Notes: a model not told the origin generated them from the sequence alone. DNA of 64,000 bases from Ahaetulla prasina (GCF_028640845.1 NC_080541.1:2204435-2268434); one strand, 5' to 3'. Positions 50,434 to 60,227 are shown, numbered from the stretch's first letter. Made by a program: numbers and translations.

Positions 50434-51252
50434 GAAATTGAATACAATTGAATACAATTGTATTAAAATATTTAATACAATATTTAAATATTTAAAATAT
50501 TTCTGGACACGTTCAATTGTATAAAATACAATTGAACGTGTCCAGAAATATTTAACAAGAAGAGTTCTCCGCTCCTCTGAAAACAACAAAATACCTTATG
50601 CCACCAGATTTGAAATCCTGGGATTAGAAAACTTAAAACTCCGCCGACTCCGACAGAATCATCTATTGCAATGTCCTTCCTGTTAAAGACTACTTCAGCT
50701 TCAATCGCAATAATACAAGAGCAAACAATAGATTCAAACTTAATGTTAACCGCTTCAATCTTGATTGCAGAAAATATGATTTTTGTAACAGAGTTGTTAA
50801 CGCTTGGAACACACTGCCTGACTCTGTGGTCTCTTCTCCAACTCCCAAAAGCTTTAACCAAAAACTGTCTACTATTGACCTCACCCCATTCCTAAGAGGA
50901 CTATAAGGGGCGTGCATAAGAGCACAAAAGTGCCTACCGTTCCTGTCCTAATGTTTCCTTTCATTATATAACATAACATAACATAACAACAGAGTTGGAA
51001 GGGACCTTGGAGGCCTTCTAGTCCAACCCCCTGCCTAGGCAGGAACCCTACACCATCTCAGTCAGATGGTTATCCAACATTTTCTTAAAAATTTCCAGTG
51101 TTGGAGCATTCACAACTTCTGCAGGCAAGTCGTTCCACTTATCAAATTAATACAATTATTACATACTTTTGCTCATATATATGTTTATATGATGTTTTGT
51201 TGATTTATGTTGATGCTTGTGTATACTGTTGTGACAAAATTTAAAAAAAAAA
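50434..51252 (+). mobile_element. LINE-X (CR1/Jockey-superfamily) with 5' inversion, split by CR1
   Basis: The ORF end is readable in pieces (KTTSASIAII, then NRVVN/NTLPDSV-type text). The 3' UTR is GGGGCGTGCATAAGAGCACA, and after the CR1, TATATGTTTATATGATGTTT to ACTGTTGTGACAAAATT. Its 5' end has a 28-bp perfect inverted repeat (50495-50522 and 50526-50553). Confidence 0.8.
50967..51142 (-). mobile_element. CR1 LINE 3' end inside LINE-X
   Basis: Plus reading (ATAAC)n, AACAGAGTTGGAAGGGACCT to GGCAAGTCGTTCCACTTAT. LINE-X resumes with AAATTAATACAATTATTACA. Confidence 0.9.
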
Positions 51253-51427
51253 TTGAGTAGTTTGGAGAACCGGCAAATGCCACCTCTGGCTGGTCCCAGA
51301 GTGGGGTGGGAATGGGGATTTTCCAATATCCTTCCCTTGCCACACCGACCAAGCCACACCACGCCCATCAAGCCACGCCCACAGAACCAGTAGTAAAAAA
51401 AATTTGGATTTCACCGCTGCGAGGAGG

Positions 51428-51597
51428 TGGCCCTGGTTGGGGATGATGGTTGGGGAGGGTTAAAGGAAGGCAGAAGTGCATGGTGGGGCCTGAAGTCCAA
51501 GCTCAGAGGGGTCTCTTGGACCACAATCTATTGATGTCTTGGGGCAGGGGCAGAACAGCCAAAGAGTATGCAAGAGATTCTCAAACAGATCATGGTT
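51428..51597. other. Unassigned sequence
   Basis: G-rich, nothing recognised. Confidence 0.2.
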
Positions 51598-52880
51598 GTT
51601 GCAAAGGTGCTTTTTCAGGAGGCAACTGGACTTTCTTGGTTCTTCTTCTTTTTTTCTTTGAAGACGTTTCGCTTCTCATCCAAGAATGGTGTGGGAGTAG
51701 GAATAGATTTCCAAAGGAAAAAATTGCAGACCACAGGGACCATTTACACCACTCAGGTGACCCTGAGGACACAGATAAACCTCTGTTGGAAGAAATGTCC
51801 ATCTGGGTTCAGTTCCAAGTGGGGGAAAAGACACTGGAAACATGGAGACTGCTTGGAAAGATGGTTTAATGGTGGTCACATGTTCAAGGCGTTGGGTGAA
51901 GAACCAGAGAGGAAAGGAGAAGAGGAGGAGGGGAGAAGGGCAGAAGGGCAGAAGGGATGCTGAGTGCTTGAGTTTATACTCTCTGTGGGGCCCCACCTTG
52001 GTGTTTCCTGTTCCTGTATAAGAAATGTACCCTGATTGGTTGTCAAACTCCCAGGTGGTCTAGGGGTCTTAGCTGACTTTGTAGGTTGTCTCTCAAGCTT
52101 GCTTGAGCCTGCTTGAGTTTCTGTTGCTAGACGGGTCCTATTGTGTTGCAGATGATGGTCCATTGACAAAGGTGGGGGGGATTGAGTGAGCTTGGCTGAA
52201 GCCTTAATGGCCCATTGACAATGGTGTGAGGAGGCAGGAAGCTGCTTTGTCTTTAAAACAGGTTTCTCCATCTATTCAATATCCTCCATAATATTTCATT
52301 CTTCTAGGAGAGGGGTGAGGGCTAACTTCCTACACCTCCAAGTTGCTTCAATGACCCTCTAAAAAGGATGACAAATGACCAGCTGTCTGCAAGGAATATA
52401 AATCCTTCCATTCCCCAATATCCTGTCAGATTGGAAGAAGCTTCTTGGATGAGAAGCAAAACGTCTTCAAAAGAAAAAACCAAGAAAGTCCAGTTGCCTC
52501 TTGAAAAAAGCACCTTTGGGACAACCATGACCTGGATGACTGAGAATCTCTACAGACTTTGAGCTATACAATTTGGGATAAAAACCCTTGGAATGGTGTG
52601 GGAGTGGGAATGGATTTCCAGAGAAATATTTGCAGACCACAGGAACCATTTGCACCACTCAGGTGACCCTGAAAACACAGATAAACCTCCAAGTGGCCTC
52701 AACGACTCCCTAAAAAGGATGCAAATGACCAGGGGCATGCAAGGGGTATAAATCCTTCCATTCCCCACCATCCGGTCAGAGCTGAAGAAGATTCTTGGAT
52801 GAAAAGCAAAACGTCTTCAAAAAGAAAAAACAGAAAGTCCAGTTGCCTCTTGAAAAAAAGCAACTTTGGGACAGTATACA
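51598..52880. mobile_element. Penelope-type PLE-A: minus unit, then a plus-strand direct dimer; split by an LTR
   Basis: Minus unit 51598-51685, then plus sequence to 51783, LTR-2, plus sequence from 52335. CAAATGACCAG occurs at 52372 and 52722, and TTCTTGGATG at 52442 and 52792: period 350. The second unit keeps CTGAAGA (52782-52788), but both have CAAAACGTC in place of CGAAACGTC. Confidence 0.75.
51784..52334 (-). mobile_element. Solo LTR, family LTR-2 (551 bp), in PLE-A
   Basis: TGTTGGAAGAAATGTCCATC at left, CTAACTTCCTACA at right. 4-bp duplication CCTC at 51780-51783 and 52335-52338. The outer text AAACCTC/CAAGTTGC is continuous in other PLE-A copies. Reverse-strand TATA-like GAGTATAAAC at about 51970-51979. 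Confidence 0.8.
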
Positions 52881-52916
52881 AAGGGATTGAATTGAATTGA
52901 ATTGAATTGAATTGAA
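52881..52916 (+). repeat. (GAATT)n microsatellite
   Basis: About seven units after the PLE-A dimer. Confidence 0.85.
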
Positions 52917-53104
52917 GGCTTGATATTGAACAATCCTTGAATTGGATAATCAAATAGGTGGGCACCTGCCCTGCTTTCGCCCGTGACCAGGGCCACGGCT
53001 GGTGCAAATAACCAGGAAGACCCACTGACTTCAAAGCTCTGAAAAGTTTATTAATGCTATCGCTACACAAGAATTGGATCAATTAACAATGATGACGTTA
53101 TCCA
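52917..53104. other. Unassigned sequence
   Basis: Contains AGTTTATTAATGC; possibly an LTR fragment, but unproven. Confidence 0.2.
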
Positions 53105-53280
53105 TTCAGTTGTGCCAAAGGTGGTATTTTTTTTCCAAAAGGCAACTGAACTTTCTTTGTTTTTCCTTGAAGACGTTTCGCTTCTCATCCAAGAAGTTTC
53201 TTCAGTTCTGACTGAATGGTGGGAAATGGAAGGATTTATATTCCTTGCAGGCATCTGGTCATTAGTATTCTTTCTGAGAG
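53105..53280 (-). mobile_element. Penelope-type PLE-A, minus unit
   Basis: Plus reading AAGACGTTTCGCTTCTCATC, CAAGAAGTTTCTTCAGTTCT, CATCTGGTCATTAGTATTC. The CGAAACGTC box is intact on the reverse strand. C3 is intact (CAG read in reverse as CTG). Confidence 0.65.
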
Positions 53281-53334
53281 ATTGTGCCTAATTCTTGGTG
53301 AGTCTCTAGACCAGGTCTCTATACATAGATATAG

Positions 53335-53850
53335 ATTAGCAGAGTTGGAAGGGACCTTGTAGGTCATCTAGTCCAACCCCCCTGCCTAAGCAGACCCTAC
53401 ACCATTGCTGACAGATCGCAGTCCAGTCTCTTCTTGAAAGCCTCCCATGATGAAGCTCCCACAACTTCTGAAGGCAACTTCTGTTCCATTGGTTGATTGT
53501 TCTCACTGTCAGAAAATTCCTCCTCATTTTCAGGTTGAATCTCTCCTTGGTCAGTTTCCATCCATTATTCCTTGTCTGGCTTTCAGGTGCTTTGGAGAAT
53601 AGCTTGACCCCCTCCTCTCTGGGGCAGCCCTTCAAATATTGGAAGATGCTCTCCTGTCTCCCCTGGTCCTTCTCTTCACTAGACTAGCCAGGCCCAGTTC
53701 CTGCAACCGTTCTTCATCTGTTTTAGCCCCCAGTCCCCTAATCATCCTGGTTGCTCTTCTCTGCACTTTTTCTAGAGTTTCAACATCTTTTTTTATAGTG
53801 TGGTGACCAAAATTGGACGCAGTACTCTAGGTGTGGTCTTACATCTTCTG
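53335..53850 (-). mobile_element. CR1 LINE copy
   Basis: GCAGAGTTGGAAGGGACCTT to TGCAGTACTCTAGGTGTGGT-like text (plus reading). Coding end decayed. Confidence 0.85.
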
Positions 53851-53892
53851 ATCTTGTACTACTTCTTTGTTCTATGCTCTGGATGGTGTCAG

Positions 53893-54431
53893 CTTTGATG
53901 GTGGACCAACTAATGGTCAAAGCTAAATTGTCGCTCGATAGGGGTCAACAGAATTCATGGGAGGGCTGGACTTAGGTCTCTTGGGGAAATGCAATCTCTC
54001 AAAACTGATGACATGTTTAACACCACCTTCCAGTTCTGTCTGCTCTTCACCTTCGGGTTGTCCACAGATGGAGATCAAAAATGATCACATGATGGAGATA
54101 ATCATGCTATCAAAGCTTGACCTCTTTTGAGGTGTGCCATCTCTACCGTCTTGACTTTTGGGATCCATCTTTGTGGATGCCCTGCCTGCTCATTTGGGTC
54201 TTTGGACAACTTTTAAACCTGGAGGCCTCATTGAGCTGCTAGGATTATCTCCATCTGGAGATCTTTCTTCCTCCATCGGCGTGAGACCAACTGAAAGGTG
54301 GGGTTAAACATGTCATCCGTTTCGAGTCATTAAATTTCCCCAAGAGACCTATGCCCACACCTCCTGTGAATTCTGTTTACCCCTATCTAGCACCAATTTA
54401 GCTTCAACCATGAGTTGGTCCACCGTCAGCA
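53893..54431. mobile_element. Foldback element with long inverted arms (about 540 bp)
   Basis: TGATGGTGGACCAAC at 53896 pairs with GTTGGTCCACCGTCA at 54414-54428. The arms stay alignable for about 150 bp (AAGCTAAATTG, ATAGGGGTCAACAGAATTCA, GGTCTCTTGGGGAAAT, GATGACATGTTTAAC) and again near GATGGAGATAATC. No transposase and no clear target duplication. Confidence 0.7.
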
Positions 54432-54610
54432 TACCTTGACTTGGTCTTGAAGATCCATCTGTGAATTTTCAGAATTGCTTTGTGGGTGTAGGTGTGTTTT
54501 TATTGGGAGGGGTGGGCAACTACCTGGACCAAGCCCTGCGGTTTTATCAGCAAACTTTTTGGGAAGGAGGTTGGTCCTAGCCTTTTTCTTTCCAGAGCTG
54601 AGAGAGAGGA
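54432..54610. other. Unassigned sequence
   Basis: Nothing recognised. Confidence 0.2.
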
Positions 54611-54668
54611 AGTGGGGAATTCTGGGAGTTGAAGTCCACAGGTCTTAAAGTTGCCAAGGTTGAACCTC
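54611..54668. mobile_element. hAT palindrome, right arm only
   Basis: GGGGAATTCTGGGAGTTGAA, TCTTAAAGTTGCCAAGGTTG, then CR1 text. Confidence 0.6.
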
Positions 54669-54755
54669 CCAGGTAGAGGATCTCCTGCTTGAGCGGAGGG
54701 TTGGACTAGAAGACCTCCAAGGTCCCTTCCAACTCTGTTATTCTATTTCAAAGTC
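54669..54755 (+). mobile_element. CR1 LINE 3' fragment
   Basis: GGTTGGACTAGAAGACCTCC, CAACTCTGTTATTCTATTTC. Confidence 0.75.
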
Positions 54756-54780
54756 CCTTCCAGCTCTAGTCAATTATTTA

Positions 54781-55445
54781 AATATGAGCCAGCAGTGTGC
54801 AGCAGCTGCCAAAAAAGCCAACACAGTCATAGCCTGCATGAACAGAGGGATGGAATCAAGATCACGTGAAGCATTAATACCACTTTATAAGGCCTTGGTA
54901 AGGCCACACTTGGAATCCTGCATCCAGATTTGGTCGTCACAATGTAAAAAGATGTTGAGACTCTAGAAAGAGTGCAGAGAAGAGCAACAAAGATGATTAG
55001 GGGATCGGAGGTTAAAACATATAAAGAACAGTTGCAGGAATTGGGTATGTCTAGTTTAATGAAAAGAAGGACTGGGGGAGACATGATAGCCGCCTTCCAA
55101 TATTTGAGGGGTTGCCACAAAGAAGAGGGAGTCAAGCTATTCTCCAAAGCACCTGAGGGTAGAACAAGAAGCAACGGGTGGAAACTAATCAAGGAGAGAA
55201 GCAACCTAGAACTAAGGAGAAATTTCCTGACAGTTAGAACAATTAATAAGTGGAACAACTTGCCTGCAGAAGTTGTAAATGCTCCAACACTGGAAGTTTT
55301 TAAGAAGAGATTTGTCTGAAGTGGTGTAGGGTTTCCTGCCTAAGGAGTGGGTTGGACTAGAAGACCTCCAAGGTCCCTTCCAACTATTCTATTCTATTCT
55401 ATTCTATTCTATTCTATTCTATTCTATTCTATTCTATTCTATTCT
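54781..55445 (+). mobile_element. CR1 LINE copy with (ATTCT)n tail
   Basis: [29 protein letters not shown], a frameshift near 54955, then [18 protein letters not shown] to NAPTLEVFKKRF. The 3' UTR GGTTGGACTAGAAGACCTCC is followed by about 12 ATTCT units (55385-55445). Confidence 0.9.
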
Positions 55446-56350
55446 GAATTTGAAGATACCTGAACACCCAATTGCTGCTTTGTCTTCTCTATGGGAGTTT
55501 GACCCCAGTGGGGCAAGGTGCTATCTGCTCCTTCCCCATTTGTAAGCTGCCTTGAGTCGCCATGGGTGAATAGGCAGCAATATAAATCTAATAAAATAAA
55601 TAAATAAAATTTTCTGTGACCCTCCTTTGGCCCACCATCCTACCCTATTATTCTGTGGTTCTAGCCCTGTTGGACCTTAGTTGAGTGGCTTAAGCATCTT
55701 CGTTTCTGGGAATGCTACCAGACTCATCTTCCTTTCCCCCCCCCGTCCCCCCCCCCCACAGTTCAGCAGAATCTGCAGACAAAGCCGCCTCTTTATATAG
55801 GGAGAAGTGCACATTCTTGCAAGTAGAAGTGGCTCCTGTTGAGAATATAATAACTTATATCACATACCTTTGCATCTCAGGGCTGCCCCAGGTGGTAAGT
55901 AATCCAAATGCATTAATCGTAGAGTGGAACAATTTTATTAATAGTTAATGCAGTTAAATGTTTCCAGGTATCAAGATGAACCGCGTTAGGAGGTCGGCGT
56001 ATCCCTCCCTACTGTGGGTTTTCGGGTTACGAGCCCCCACCCCTACCCCCCCAGGGCTCACCGTTTATCACCTGGTTGGGATTTTGGAGGATCGTAAAGG
56101 AGTGAATAAGATTTAGTCAGACAGCAAATTCAAGAGAACTGTCTGACGCTTCCATTGTTCTTCCGTGGCACAATTCTTGGCCTCCGTTTGGCGCTGATCT
56201 CAATCTCGCTCCATTCCCAAGCTGCCTGCTTCTCTTCCGTCTCCACTGTATCAAAATGGGATTGTAGTTGGCGGCTAAAGCTCTTAAGGGTTGACCTAAT
56301 GGACATATAAGATGCTAGAATATGCTCCCCTCCAAACAAGCTCTCAGTAC
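55446..56350. other. Unique sequence with a LINE/SINE-type tail near 55550
   Basis: 55545-55608 (CTGCCTTGAGTCGCCATGGG, AAATAAATAAATAAA) is an old retroposon end. 55780-56000 is unique and AT-motif-rich (AATGCATTAATCGTAG) and may be conserved non-coding DNA. Confidence 0.3.
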
Positions 56351-56354
56351 TGGC

Positions 56355-56660
56355 AGGGAGGAGGAGGAGGAGGAGGAGGAGGACAACTATGGGGTTGTTG
56401 GTGCTCTCTGAGCTTGGTTGTTTTTTTGCAGACATTTCATGACCCAACTAAGTAACATCATCAGTGCAAGAAGGGAATGGGGTTCGTGCCGGGTGGGGGG
56501 AGGAGGGGGGGAGGAGGACTGTGGGGTCCTTGGGGTCTCTGAGGTTGGTAGTTTTCTTGCCAACATTTCATTACTCAACTAGGGAACATCATCAGTGCTA
56601 GAAGGGAGGGTGGGTTTGTGGAGAGGAGTGGGGGGGGGAACTGTGGGCTCCTTGGTGCAT
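56355..56660 (-). mobile_element. PLE-B tail cluster, two to three units
   Basis: TTTGCAGACATTTCATGACC at about 56427 and TTGCCAACATTTCATTACTC at about 56557, each followed by ACATCATCAGTGCWAGAAGG and G-rich spacer. Confidence 0.7.
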
Positions 56661-56754
56661 GATTGCTGCGTGTTCTATTTGTAAGTTTACAAATAAGTAA
56701 GTTTACCGCAGAAAGTGAACAGTAGCATTATAAAGCTGATCTGGAAATGTCTAA

Positions 56755-57120
56755 TTAAAGAAAAGAACAACTAGGTGGGACGTGATAGCAGTCTTCCAAT
56801 ATCGGAGGGGTTGCCCCAAAGAAGAGGGGGGTCAACCTATTCTCCAAAGCACCTGAGGGTAGAACAAGAAGCAATGGGTGGAAACTCATCAAGGAGAGAA
56901 GCAATCTGGAATTAAGGAGGAATTTTCTGACAGTGAGAACGATTAACCAGTGGAACTACTTGCCACCAGAAGTTGTGGGTGCTCCATCACTGGAGGTTTT
57001 TAAAGAAGAGATTGGATAGTCATTTGTCCAGAATGGGATATAGAGTCTCTTGCTTAAGCAGGGGGTTGGACTAGAAGATCTCCAAGGTCTCTTCCAACTC
57101 TGTTATTCTGTGTACTCAAT
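56755..57120 (+). mobile_element. CR1 LINE 3' fragment
   Basis: GAACAACTAGGTGGGACGTG to GGTTGGACTAGAAGATCTCC. Confidence 0.85.
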
Positions 57121-57300
57121 CTCTTGATGAATTCAGTAAAAGCAAACCTCTTGGCATCCGTTTGCTGTTGGATGTCCATCTCTGCCCCTTCCCCAGGAGG
57201 TGTCACCCATGCAGAGAGTGCTCCATAAACAGGTAGATCAAACGGACAGATAACACACTGGTAGAGCCTCAAAGGTTCAGAAACTGATGCTCTGCTTCTA
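57121..57300. other. Unassigned sequence between two CR1 copies
   Basis: Nothing recognised. Confidence 0.2.
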
Positions 57301-57845
57301 AAAGGTGAGCCAGCCATGTTGCAACAGCCGCCAAAAAAACCCCAATACAACCCTTGGTTGCATAAACAGGGGCATAGGATCAAAATCACGTGGAGGATTA
57401 GTACCGCTTTATAAAGCCTTAGTAAGGCCACGCCTGGAATCCTGCATCCAGTTTTGGTCCCCACATTATAAAAAAAGATGTTGAGACTTATGGAAAAAGT
57501 TCAGAGAAGAGCAACTAGGATGATTAAAGGCCTGGAGACTAAAACATAGGAAGAACATTTGAAGGGTGTATCTAGTCTAGAGAAAAGAAGGACTGGGGGT
57601 GACATGATAGCAGTCTTCCAATATTGAGGGGCTGCCCCAAAGAAGAGAGGGGTCAGCACCTGAAGAAACAATGGATGGAAACTCATCAAGGAGAGAAGCA
57701 ACCTGGAATTAAGGAGAAACTTCCTAATAGTGAGGACAATCAACCAGTGGAACAGCTTGCTACCAGGAGTTCTGAGTGGAGGACCTCAGTGGAGGTCCAT
57801 CTGAGCTGGACTAGAAGACCTCCAAGGTCCCTTCCAGCTTGATTC
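57301..57845 (+). mobile_element. CR1 LINE copy, decayed
   Basis: GAGCCAGCCATGTTGCAACA, GGCCACGCCTGGAATCCTGC to CTAGAAGACCTCCAAGGTCC. Confidence 0.85.
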
Positions 57846-58189
57846 TGACTCTGATTCAGGAAATGGCTTGGAAGGAAAAGCCTCCTGAACCCCAAACAAC
57901 AGCCCTGCCATTGACTCTGAAAGAAAGAAGCACTTAGGAAAATGGGTTGAGAGTCCCCCCCCCCTTTGTGTTTGAAGGAGAGAAAAGATTTGCAATTAAA
58001 GCCCATGTAAGTGGTAATGAGAAACGGATCTGCATTGCAAAAACCTGTTGGTGCCAACAATTATCCCAAACACGCCATACCAAGAAACGTGAGAATTCAT
58101 TTATTCAGAGCAGGGCAGAAAAGGATGGTGACTTAGTGGGAGAGGCCCTGCACATTTATTTCGACCAAAGACAATATTTCTGTCTCAGT
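57846..58189. other. Unique sequence
   Basis: A 96-codon frame (57947-58237) ends in PLE-A repeat and is not convincing. Confidence 0.25.
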
Positions 58190-58225
58190 CTCAAAGGTGC
58201 TTTTTTTTCAAGAGGCAACTGGACT

Positions 58226-59116
58226 TTTTTTTTTTAATTTGTCACAACATTATATACAAGCACATACAATGAAAGGAAACAATAGGACAGGAACAACGGT
58301 AGGCACTTTTGTGCACTTATGCACGCCCCTTATAGTCCTCTTAGGAATGGGGTGAGGTCAATAGTAGACAGTTTTTGGTTGAAGCTTTTGGGAGTTTGAG
58401 AAGAGACCACAGAGTCAGGTAGTGTATTCCAAGCATTAACAACTCTGTTACAAAAATCATATTTTCTGCAATCAAGATTGAAGCAGTTAACATTAAGTTT
58501 GAATCTATTGTTTGCTCTTGTATTATTGCGATTGAAGCTGAAGTAGTCTTTAACAGGAAGGACATTACAATAGATGATTCTGTGTGTTAAACACACGTCA
58601 TGTCGGAGTCGGTGGAGTTCTAAATTTTCTAATCCCAGGATTTCAAGTCTGGTGGTATAAGGTATTTTGTTGTTTTCAGAGGAGCAGAGAACTTTTCTTG
58701 TAAAATATTTCTGGACTCGTTCAGTTGTATTAATGTCAGAGATGTGGTATGGGTTCCAGACAGGTGAGCTGTATTCAAGGATAGGTCTAGCAAATGTTTT
58801 GTATGCTCTGGTTAGTAGTGTAGTGTTTTTGGAAAAGAAGCTACGCAACTCTTAGAACCTTTTTTGCTATGTAGTTGCAATGGGCTTTGGCACTTAGATC
58901 ATTTGATATGAAAACTCCAAGGTCTTTAACAGGGTGGGGGTCATCTGTAAGGTAATGTCCATCAAGCTTGTACTTAGTGTTTGGGTTCTTTTTCCCAATA
59001 TGTAAGACTGAGCATTTGCTGGTTGAGATTTAGAGTTGCCAAATTTTAGACCAATCGGATACAAAGTCAAGGTCTTTTTGAAGGGTAGTAGTATTGTTGG
59101 TGGTGTTAAATAGTTT
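58226..59116 (-). mobile_element. LINE-X (CR1/Jockey-superfamily), longest copy
   Basis: The 3' UTR ends GTTGTGACAAATTAAAAAAA on the reverse strand. GACTTTT is present at both joins (58222-58228 and 59117-59123). Upstream of the open frame the reverse strand still reads decayed reverse-transcriptase text (DPHPVKDLGVF-type). Confidence 0.8.
58330..58848 (-). pseudogene. LINE-X reverse-transcriptase C-terminal fragment (172 codons)
   Basis: Starts MRSFFSKNTTLLTRAYKTFA and continues RPILEYSSPVWNPYHISDI, TTERVQKYFTRKV, RLEILGLENLELHRLRHDV and RVVNAWNTLPDSVVSS. This is the conserved C-terminal block after the catalytic domain in CR1/Jockey-superfamily LINEs (compare CR1 [28 protein letters not shown]). 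The catalytic YxDD region is not in this frame. Exact clade not decided. Confidence 0.75.
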
Positions 59117-59384
59117 GACTTTTTGGTTTTTCTTTGAAGATGTTTCACTTCTCATCCAGGAAGCTTCTTCACTTCTTCAGCAGAAGAAGCTTCTTGGATG
59201 AGAAGTGAAAAGTCTTTCAAGAAAAACCAGAAAGTCCAGTTGCCTCTTGAAAAAAAGAAAAACCTTTGGGACAACCATGACCTGGAGGTCGGAGAATCTC
59301 TGTAGACATTTCTATCTCAGGGTTAAATTAGGGGGTCCTTGGTACTCTCTGAGCTCTGGGTTTTTCTTTATTTTATTTATTTAA

Positions 59385-59745
59385 CCGAATAACAGAGTTG
59401 GAAGGGACCTTGGAGGTCTTCTAGTCCAACCCCCTGTTCAGGCAGGAGACCCTCTACCACTCTGGACAAATGACTGTCCAGTTTCTTCTTGAAAACTATA
59501 GTGATGGAACACCCCTAACTTCTGGTGGCAAGCTGTTCCATAGATTAACTGTTCTAACTGTCCAGAAATTTCCTCTTAGTTGCTTCTCTTCTTGATTAGT
59601 TTCCTTCCATTGCTTCTTGTCCTATTCTCAGGTGCTTTGGAGAATAGCTTGACTCCCTCTTCTTTGGGGCAGCCCCTCAAATATTGGAACATTGTTATCA
59701 TGTCCCCCCTAGTCCTTCTCTTCATTACACCAAGCAGGCTTATCT
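59385..59745 (-). mobile_element. CR1 LINE copy
   Basis: AATAACAGAGTTGGAAGGGA to TAGTCCTTCTCTTCATTACA (plus reading). Confidence 0.85.
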
Positions 59746-59751
59746 ACTTAG

Positions 59752-59777
59752 TTAGTTAGTTAGTTAGTTAGTTAGTC
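59752..59777 (+). repeat. (TTAG)n microsatellite
   Basis: Six GTTA/TTAG units. Confidence 0.85.
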
Positions 59778-59784
59778 GTCTATG

Positions 59785-59851
59785 GAGCTTCTCAGTCATC
59801 CAGGTCATGGTTGTCCTAAAGGTGTTTTTTTCAAGAGGCAACTGGACTTTC
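59785..59851 (-). mobile_element. PLE-A terminal fragment
   Basis: GAGCTTCTCAGTCATCCAGG, CAAGAGGCAACTGGACTTTC. Confidence 0.6.
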
Positions 59852-59979
59852 TCAAATAACTCTGCTTCGGGCTGCAGTTTGAAAAGCCCCAAGAAGTTGT
59901 TATACGAACAAGAATTAAAACTTTATCAAACAGATGGAGTAAATTAGTGGCACGAATTTGGAGTTTTCTCAACAAACCT
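59852..59979. other. Flank of the Gypsy element
   Basis: Unique; AAACC (59975-59979) would be the downstream target duplication of the LTR. The partner lies outside the window. Confidence 0.3.
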
Positions 59980-60166
59980 GTTAAGTTCGGGCAATGAAGA
60001 GGCAGGAGATGATACAAGTGACAACAGCTCTTTGGTTTATTGTGATCCCAGCAAAAGCCAACAGGCAAAAACCCCTCTTTAAATAGTATTTTGGCTGAGG
60101 CTTCAACCAATCAGCAACGTGCATTTTCCCTCCCAAATTTCCCTCCTAAAATTCAAATACATTACA
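59980..60166 (-). mobile_element. Ty3/Gypsy 3' LTR (187 bp)
   Basis: The reverse strand starts TGTAATGTATTTG and ends CGAACTTAACA (TG...CA). TATA-like TATTTAAAG at 60077-60085 and AATAAA at 60037-60042, both on the reverse strand. It follows directly after the polypurine tract of the element. Short for a Gypsy LTR. The 5' LTR is outside the window. Confidence 0.85.
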
Positions 60167-60179
60167 CTCCTCCCCTCCC
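60167..60179 (-). promoter_or_regulatory. Polypurine tract, plus-strand DNA primer of the Gypsy element
   Basis: GGGAGGGGAGGAG on the reverse strand, adjoining the LTR start. In this family the tract primes second-strand synthesis. Confidence 0.8.
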
Positions 60180-60227
60180 AGAACACTTTTTACCATATTT
60201 ACATAGTTTTTGCATAACATTTGCATG

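Larger units (their letters stand above)
50385..51419 (+). mobile_element. hAT-like element, interrupted by a LINE
   Basis: Left part 50385-50433 (GGTGAAATCCAGCAGGTTCT, GGAGAACCAGTAGTGG), right part 51253-51419 (TTGGAGAACCGGCAAATGCC, GCCACGCCCACAGAACC, GGATTTCACCGCTG). Flanks CGAGGAGA (50377-50384) and CGAGGAGG (51420-51427), 7 of 8. Confidence 0.85.
58190..59300. mobile_element. Penelope-type PLE-A, inverted pair, split by LINE-X
   Basis: Minus unit 58190-58228 and 59117-59178; plus unit 59179-59300. The two cores meet at 59178 and form a long hairpin. Confidence 0.7.

Noticed and set aside
53893..54431. Foldback element as another hAT palindrome
   Set aside because: Ends do not begin with CAG, no 8-bp duplication was found, and the arms share no sequence with the hAT family.
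57947..58237. 96-codon frame as a small gene
   Set aside because: Its end runs into the PLE-A repeat and it has no recognisable domain or splice context.
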